A stretch of DNA of 64,000 nucleotides from DAITBA01 sp036824005. GTDB lineage: Bacteria > Pseudomonadota > Gammaproteobacteria > Burkholderiales > Rhodocyclaceae. Position numbers and translations under genes: made by a program. Below the pieces are notes generated by a model. The model made no database searches, had not been told where the DNA came from, and saw only the letters and a list, made by a program, of their open reading frames with translations. Position 1 is the first letter of the stretch, and each line of letters begins with the position of its first letter. Location of the stretch: the NCBI GenBank assembly GCA_036824005.1, contig DAITBA010000007.1:62001-126000 (forward strand). Reading direction: 5' to 3'. Positions 59,420 through 64,000 of this stretch are shown piece by piece.

Positions 59420-60997
59420 ATGCGTCTCGCCCTCGTCCACCCCGCCGGTTTCAACTTCGTTCCCGGGCAACCGGACTTCTCCGTGCTGGCGAACCGCATG
59501 GCGCCGATCGGCATCCTCTCGCTGGCATCCTGGCTGGAGAAGCACGGGCACGCGGTGGCAGTGCATGACTGTCTGGGGCAGCGCGCCCGGACGGGGATAG
59601 AGGCAAACGCCGACATCGTGCTGGCGACGCGACCGGAGATCGTCGGCTTTTCAGCCACGACGTCCGGTTTCATGGATGCCATGGACATGGCAGCGTGTAT
59701 CAAAGGCAAGCGGCCCGACGTGCGCATCATCGTCGGCAATGTGCACGCTTCGTCCATCGGCGCACCGCTGCTCAAACATTTTCCCGAGATCGACTACCTG
59801 TGCATCGGCGAGGGTGAAGGCGCGCTGCTCGATCTGGCCGAGGGCAAGGCCGAGGCGGATATACCGAACCTGGTCTGGCGCGACGGCGAGCGCATTGTCA
59901 CCAATGCGCGCCGGCCGCGCATCCTCAAGCTGGATGAGTTGCCCTTTCCTGCCTACGAGAAGCTGGACGGCTACCCGCGCGGCTACCACCTACCGCTGTT
60001 CGGCTACCGCAAGCGCTGGGGCGGCACGATGATAACTTCGCGCGGCTGCCCCTACACCTGCTCCTTCTGCGACCGCACCGTGTTCGAGCGGCTGTACAAG
60101 TACAACTCGGCTGCTTACATCTACGAGCACATGAAGTACCTGCGCGACCGTTTCGGCGTGCATCACATCAACTTCTACGACGATCTGTTCACCGCGCACA
60201 GGAAACGGGTGACCGAGCTGTGCGGGCTGCTGATCGAGAAGCCGCTCGGGGTCGAGTTCAACTGTGCCATCCGTACCGGCCACACCTCGGACGAGATGCT
60301 GCGCCTGTTGAAGCGGGCCGGCGCGCTGATGGTGTCCATGGGCATCGAGTCGGCCGACCCGGGCATGATGGAGCGGCACAAGACCGGCGTCAGCCTCGAC
60401 GCGGTGCGCGAGACAGTGGCCAAGATCCATGCCGCGGGGCTGCGCGCCAAGGGCCTGTTCATCTTCGGCCTGCCAGGGGAAACGCCCGAGACACTCAAGG
60501 CCACGAGCGACTTCGTCCTGTCGCTAGACCTGGACGAGATGAACATGACCAAGTTCAGCCCGATGTACGGTGCGCCCATCTGGGACGAGTGCGCGAGCGG
60601 CGTGGAAGGCGAGTTCGACGAGGACTGGCGGCTGATGAACTGCCTGAACTTCGTCTACCGTCCCCACGGCTTCGCCAGCCGCGATGACATGGACGCGCTC
60701 TACAACTGGCATGTGCGTCGCTTCTACGATAGCAAGGGCTATCGTCGCCGCTTCGTGCAGCGGCTATGGGAACACCGCTGGAGCCTGCAACATGTGCTTC
60801 GCCATCTACCCCGCACGGTGCAGGCGGCGCGCTACTTTTCCGCCAACAAGGCCAAGCTTGAGGCGGCCGGACGCCACTTCGCCGCCCATCCACGGCAGCC
60901 GCGCAATCTGCAACCGTTCCTCAGCCCCGAGTTGCAGGCCGATGCCGTCGCATCGCTGTCGCCGGTCAAAGTCTCGCGGCGGGTTGCGCGCGCCTGA
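59420..60997 (+). CDS. B12-binding-domain radical SAM protein
   Basis: 525-residue protein with an N-terminal cobalamin-binding-type domain (about residues 1-150; APIGILSLASWLEKHGHAV, VGFSATTSGFMDAMDMA) and a radical SAM barrel with the cluster motif SRGCPYTCSFCDRT (C-X3-C-X2-C), then GIESADPGMMERHKTG and FIFGLPGETPETLKAT. The last 130 residues include many arginines and histidines. This architecture covers methyltransferases and other modifying enzymes of lipids, tetrapyrroles or natural products; the closest known function is unclear. It is a single gene with its own promoter, facing bioA. Confidence 0.88.
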   Translation: MRLALVHPAGFNFVPGQPDFSVLANRMAPIGILSLASWLEKHGHAVAVHDCLGQRARTGIEANADIVLATRPEIVGFSATTSGFMDAMDMAACIKGKRPDVRIIVGNVHASSIGAPLLKHFPEIDYLCIGEGEGALLDLAEGKAEADIPNLVWRDGERIVTNARRPRILKLDELPFPAYEKLDGYPRGYHLPLFGYRKRWGGTMITSRGCPYTCSFCDRTVFERLYKYNSAAYIYEHMKYLRDRFGVHHINFYDDLFTAHRKRVTELCGLLIEKPLGVEFNCAIRTGHTSDEMLRLLKRAGALMVSMGIESADPGMMERHKTGVSLDAVRETVAKIHAAGLRAKGLFIFGLPGETPETLKATSDFVLSLDLDEMNMTKFSPMYGAPIWDECASGVEGEFDEDWRLMNCLNFVYRPHGFASRDDMDALYNWHVRRFYDSKGYRRRFVQRLWEHRWSLQHVLRHLPRTVQAARYFSANKAKLEAAGRHFAAHPRQPRNLQPFLSPELQADAVASLSPVKVSRRVARA

Positions 60998-61007
60998 CGG
61001 CGCGCGC
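60986..61007. terminator. GC hairpin between convergent radical SAM and bioA genes
   Basis: GCGCGCGCC (60986-60994) pairs with GGCGCGCGC (60999-61007) around TGAC. The loop contains the TGA stop of the radical SAM gene, and bioA stops at 61008. No T run, so termination efficiency is uncertain. Confidence 0.5.
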
Positions 61008-62324
61008 TCAGCCGACGACGTCGGCCAGCGCCCTGCGCGTCGCGCCCACCAGATGCGCCGACTCCTCCTCGGTGATGACGTAGGGCGGCATCCAGTAGAC
61101 GGTGTTGCCCATCGGCCGCAGCAGCAGCTCGTGGCCCAGCGCCGCGGCGAACAGGCGCTGGGCGAACTCCGCCGGCGCGTCCGCGATGTCGAATGCCCAG
61201 ATCATGCCACGGTTGCGGAAATGACGAACGTATGGCAGCAAGCGGATCGGCTGCGCCAGCGCGTTGATGGTTTCGGCGCGGACGCGATTGCGCGCCAGAA
61301 CGTCGTCGCGCTCGAACAGGTCGAGCGTCGCCAGCGCCGCCCGGCAGGCGAGCGCATTGCCGGTGTAGGAATGGGAATGCAGGAAGCCGCGCGCCGCCTC
61401 GTCGTCATAGAAGGCGCGGTAGATGTCCTCGGTGCATAGCACCACCGAGAGCGGCAGATAGCCGCCGCTCAGCCCCTTCGACGAGCACAGCAGATCAGGC
61501 CAGATATGCGCCTGCTCGCAAGCAAAAAAACTGCCCGTGCGGCCGAAGCCGACCGCGATCTCGTCGGCGATAAGATGCACGCCATGGCGGTCGCACAGAG
61601 CGCGCGCCGCCGTCAGGTATGCCGGGTGATACATGGCCATACCCGCGGCGCCTTGCACCAGCGGCTCGACGATCAGCGCCGCCGTCGTTTCGTGATGCGC
61701 GGCGAGATGAGCCTCCAGCGCCGACACACAACGCAGAGCATAGGCCTCGTCGCTCTCGCCGGGCGCGGCGAGACGCGCGTCGGGTGTGGGCACCTGCACC
61801 GTCTGGCGCAGCAGCGGTGCATAGGTGTCTTTGAAAAGCGCCACGTCGGTCACCGCCAGCGCGCCGACGGTCTCGCCGTGGTAGCTGTTGGCAAGGCTCA
61901 CGAACCCGGTTTTCTCCGGCCGGCCGCTGTTGCGCCAAAAGTGGAAGCTCATCTTCAGCGCGATCTCGGTCGCCGAAGCGCCGTCCGAGCCGTAGAAAGC
62001 ATGGCCGAGACGCCCGCCGGTGCACGCCGCAAGACGCTCGGACAGTTCGACCACCGGCGCATGGGTAAAGCCGGATAGCATAACGTGCTCCAGCCGGTCG
62101 AGCTGATCCTTGAGTGCCTCGTTGATAAACGGGTTGGCGTGGCCGAACAGATTCACCCACCAGCTCGACACTGAATCGAGATAGCGCCGGCCATCGAAAT
62201 CGTACAGCCATGCGCCCTGCCCCCGCGCAATGGGCACGAGGGGGAAGCGCTCGTGGCGCTTCATCTGGGTGCACGGGTGCCAGACCGCTGCAAGGCTGCG
62301 GCTCAGCCAGTCCTGGTTGCTCAT
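61008..62324 (-). CDS. bioA: Adenosylmethionine-8-amino-7-oxononanoate aminotransferase
   Basis: Makes 7,8-diaminopelargonate in biotin synthesis, using S-adenosylmethionine as amino donor and PLP. 438 residues: WHPCTQMKRHERFPLVPI, SSWWVNLFGHANPFI, FYGSDGASATEIALKM, IADEIAVGFGRTGSFFACEQAHIWPDLLCSSKGLSGGYLPLS with the PLP lysine in SSKGLSGG. ATG 62324 is chosen by family length. It is the last gene of the minus-strand bioH-bioC-bioD-bioA operon, 11 bases after bioD. Confidence 0.96.
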   Translation of the reverse strand: MSNQDWLSRSLAAVWHPCTQMKRHERFPLVPIARGQGAWLYDFDGRRYLDSVSSWWVNLFGHANPFINEALKDQLDRLEHVMLSGFTHAPVVELSERLAACTGGRLGHAFYGSDGASATEIALKMSFHFWRNSGRPEKTGFVSLANSYHGETVGALAVTDVALFKDTYAPLLRQTVQVPTPDARLAAPGESDEAYALRCVSALEAHLAAHHETTAALIVEPLVQGAAGMAMYHPAYLTAARALCDRHGVHLIADEIAVGFGRTGSFFACEQAHIWPDLLCSSKGLSGGYLPLSVVLCTEDIYRAFYDDEAARGFLHSHSYTGNALACRAALATLDLFERDDVLARNRVRAETINALAQPIRLLPYVRHFRNRGMIWAFDIADAPAEFAQRLFAAALGHELLLRPMGNTVYWMPPYVITEEESAHLVGATRRALADVVG

Positions 62325-62335
62325 GGTGGCGGCGA

Positions 62336-63034
62336 CTATGCAGAATACGTGGCGAGTATCGGTGCGACGTCGAGCCGCCGAAATGCCTGCGACAGTTGCG
62401 CCGGCTCGCTCAGGTACGGTACCACACCGAGCAGCGGTACGCTCAGACGCGCGCGAAGCGTGGCCAGATTCTCCTCCCGCACTGCCATGTCGGAATCGAT
62501 GCAGTTGCCGATCCAGCCCGCGAACGGCAGGCCACCGCGCGCGATCGCCTCGGCGCTGAGCAGCGCGTGATTGAGGCAGCCCAGGCGCAGCGCGACCACC
62601 AGCACCACCGGCAACGCCAGCGCGCGCGCCAGATCGGCCATGGTCGCGGCGTCGCTCACCGGCGCGTACCAGCCTCCCGCGCCCTCTACCAGTACGACGT
62701 CTGCCTGCCGCCGCAGCGCATCCAGCCGCTCGCGCAGCACGCCGAAGTCGATGGCCACACCAGCCTGGGCGGCGGCAAGATGAGGCGATATCGGCGGCAC
62801 GAAGGCATAGGGATTCATCGCCTCGCGCGCCACCGGAAAGCTGGCGGCGGCACACAGCGCTTCGACATCCTCGTTGCGCAGACCATCGGCGGTCACGTCG
62901 CAGCCGGCGGCGACGGGCTTCATGGCAAGAGCCGTGCGGCCCGCAGCGCGCAGCGCACGTAACAGCAGCACGCTGACCACGGTCTTGCCCGCACCGGTGT
63001 CGGTGCCGGTGACAAAGAAGGCCTGCCCGGTCAT
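62336..63034 (-). CDS. bioD: Dethiobiotin synthetase
   Basis: ATP-dependent carboxylation of diaminopelargonate to dethiobiotin. 232 residues with the P-loop FVTGTDTGAGKTVVSVLLL, the lysine-containing AMKPVAAGCD and VLVEGAGGWYAPVSDAATM. Its start overlaps the bioC stop by four bases. Confidence 0.96.
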   Translation of the reverse strand: MTGQAFFVTGTDTGAGKTVVSVLLLRALRAAGRTALAMKPVAAGCDVTADGLRNEDVEALCAAASFPVAREAMNPYAFVPPISPHLAAAQAGVAIDFGVLRERLDALRRQADVVLVEGAGGWYAPVSDAATMADLARALALPVVLVVALRLGCLNHALLSAEAIARGGLPFAGWIGNCIDSDMAVREENLATLRARLSVPLLGVVPYLSEPAQLSQAFRRLDVAPILATYSA

Positions 63035-63819
63035 GGCTGGCGCAGCGCCCGCACGTAGAGCACCTCGTAGGTTGCCGGCAGCGTGCCGCCGCTGCGCAGC
63101 CGCTCGTAATTGGCTTCAAAGCGCTGCCAGCGTGCCCGGCTCATCAGTCCCGAAGCGCGGCCGGCCGTCACGGTCTGGGCGCCGATTGCCTTCAGATCCC
63201 GCATCACGTCGCGTACTTGGGCGTAGCGCATGGTCACCGCCTCCTGCTCCACCTGTATCGCCGCGTAGCCGCGACGCGCCAGGGCCTGCTGCAGGGCTTG
63301 CGCCGTGACAAAGGAATTGACGTGGGCGTCGTCGTCCTCGAATGCCTGGCGCAGTTCGCGCAACGTGCCCGCCGCCAGTGTCGAGAACAACAGCATACCC
63401 TGCGGCGCAAGTACCCGGCGCAGTTCCGCCAGCGCGCGGTCAAGATCCATCGCCCACTGCAGCGCCAGGTTCGACCAGGCGAGCTCGAATTCTCCCGCTC
63501 GCAGCGGCAGCCGCTCGATGTCGCCGCAGACGCCGAGGACCGCCCCGTGCTTCGCGCGCGCGACATGGAGCATGGCTGCGGCGATGTCCAGTTCCACCAC
63601 CGGTGTTCCCGGAAAACGCGTGCGCAACAACTGCGCGCCCCCCCCGGTACCGGAGCCGGCATCGAGGATGCGGGCGGGAACGCCCTCGCATGCCGTCAGC
63701 CGATCCGCCAGCCGGCCGCGCACCGCGCGCTGCAGGGTTGCGGCCTCGTCATAGCCGTGCGCCGCGCGCTCGAAGGCGCGGCGAATCTGAAGCTTGGCGG
63801 TGGCTGGGAGATCAACCAT
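63031..63819 (-). CDS. bioC: Malonyl-ACP O-methyltransferase
   Basis: Methylates malonyl-ACP with S-adenosylmethionine so that the fatty acid machinery can build the pimeloyl chain. 262 residues: IRRAFERAAHGYDEAATLQRAV, the SAM motif ILDAGSGTGGGAQLL, and LAWSNLALQWAMDLDRALAELRRVL. It overlaps bioH by eight bases and bioD by four. Confidence 0.95.
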   Translation of the reverse strand: MVDLPATAKLQIRRAFERAAHGYDEAATLQRAVRGRLADRLTACEGVPARILDAGSGTGGGAQLLRTRFPGTPVVELDIAAAMLHVARAKHGAVLGVCGDIERLPLRAGEFELAWSNLALQWAMDLDRALAELRRVLAPQGMLLFSTLAAGTLRELRQAFEDDDAHVNSFVTAQALQQALARRGYAAIQVEQEAVTMRYAQVRDVMRDLKAIGAQTVTAGRASGLMSRARWQRFEANYERLRSGGTLPATYEVLYVRALRQP

Positions 63820-64000
63820 GGACTGCGCGCGTCACCAAATCGGTGACGCGATCGGCTGCGCAAAGAAAGGGCATGTGCCCTGCGTCTGCGACCATATGGA
63901 GCGCGGCGCCGGGCATCGCCCCGACGAGCCAGCGCGCCGCTGCCGGTGCCACTACGGCATCGCCATCGCCGTGGATGAGTACGGTCGGCACGCCGATGCC
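63812..64000 (-). CDS. bioH: Pimeloyl-ACP methyl ester carboxylesterase, 3' part only
   Basis: The C-terminal 62 residues of an alpha/beta hydrolase, cut by the window end. The catalytic aspartate is in IHGDGDAVVAP and the histidine in DAGHMPFL. Immediately followed by bioC with an eight-base overlap, it is BioH, which removes the methyl group from pimeloyl-ACP methyl ester. The serine nucleophile lies outside the window. A bioF gene probably precedes it. Confidence 0.88.
   Translation of the reverse strand, partial: GIGVPTVLIHGDGDAVVAPAAARWLVGAMPGAALHMVADAGHMPFLCAADRVTDLVTRAVHG

Noticed and set aside
1..64000. tRNA, rRNA, CRISPR arrays, transposases or phage genes
   Set aside because: None was recognised by eye; a tRNA scan and IS search would be needed to exclude small or degraded copies.

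Overview
The window reads as the chromosome of a high-GC methylotrophic proteobacterium, most likely a betaproteobacterium. It carries a lanthanide-type methanol dehydrogenase (XoxF), accessory genes of the calcium-type enzyme (mxaC, mxaK, mxaL), and almost the whole tetrahydromethanopterin/methylofuran formaldehyde-oxidation pathway. A DUF1841 gene, a DUF2917-LysR pair and a bioH-bioC-bioD-bioA order fit Betaproteobacteria. The assignment rests on gene content and recalled family sequences; no search was run.

Layout. 1-2359: end of an mxa cluster (mxaC-K-L). 2353-9401: a pterin-4a-carbinolamine dehydratase facing mxaL, then xoxF, a terminator, a small cytochrome c, a XoxJ-cytochrome c fusion, a trypsin-like protease with a TPR tail, an unknown exported protein and folK. 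9347-16773 (minus strand): the formyltransferase/hydrolase genes fhcB-fhcA and fhcD-fhcC, split by a chemoreceptor gene that has its own sigma-28 type promoter. 17224-24463 (plus strand): a tightly overlapping run for H4MPT synthesis and C1 transfer (mptG, mtdB, an ATP-grasp gene, mch, a second ATP-grasp gene, a CitG-like gene) ending in two tandem fae genes. 24482-30529: methylofuran/methanofuran and pterin synthesis genes on both strands (HisA-like, mfnD-, mfnF- and mfnE-like, mfnB, DUF447, DHPS-like). 30645-32642: an AcoR-type sigma-54 activator.

32874-49911 is mixed housekeeping and accessory DNA: nth, a FIST sensor protein, DUF1841, a MocA-like protein with a two-subunit molybdenum hydroxylase, an AlkA-type glycosylase, an AcuI-type reductase, a moxR/coxE-like pair interrupted by a GT14 glycosyltransferase, a FecR-like exported protein, a binding-protein/diguanylate-cyclase pair, a metallo-beta-lactamase-fold diiron protein and a PilB/GspE-type ATPase. 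50061-56749 holds a secreted cysteine-repeat protein, a 4-hydroxybutyryl-CoA-dehydratase-like flavoprotein lacking cluster ligands, an RpfF-type DSF signal synthase, htpG and a SCP-x-type thiolase. 56929-64000 has a proline-rich exported protein, DUF2917/LysR, a small lipoprotein, a B12-binding radical SAM protein and the bio operon, cut by the window end in bioH.

How it works together. XoxF oxidises methanol in the periplasm and passes electrons to the small cytochrome c; the XoxJ fusion brings a second, related cytochrome domain. Formaldehyde entering the cytoplasm is condensed with H4MPT by Fae, oxidised by MtdB, hydrolysed to formyl-H4MPT by Mch, and released as formate by the FhcABCD complex with methylofuran. 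Neighbouring genes make both cofactors. No tRNA, rRNA, CRISPR array or insertion sequence was recognised by eye.
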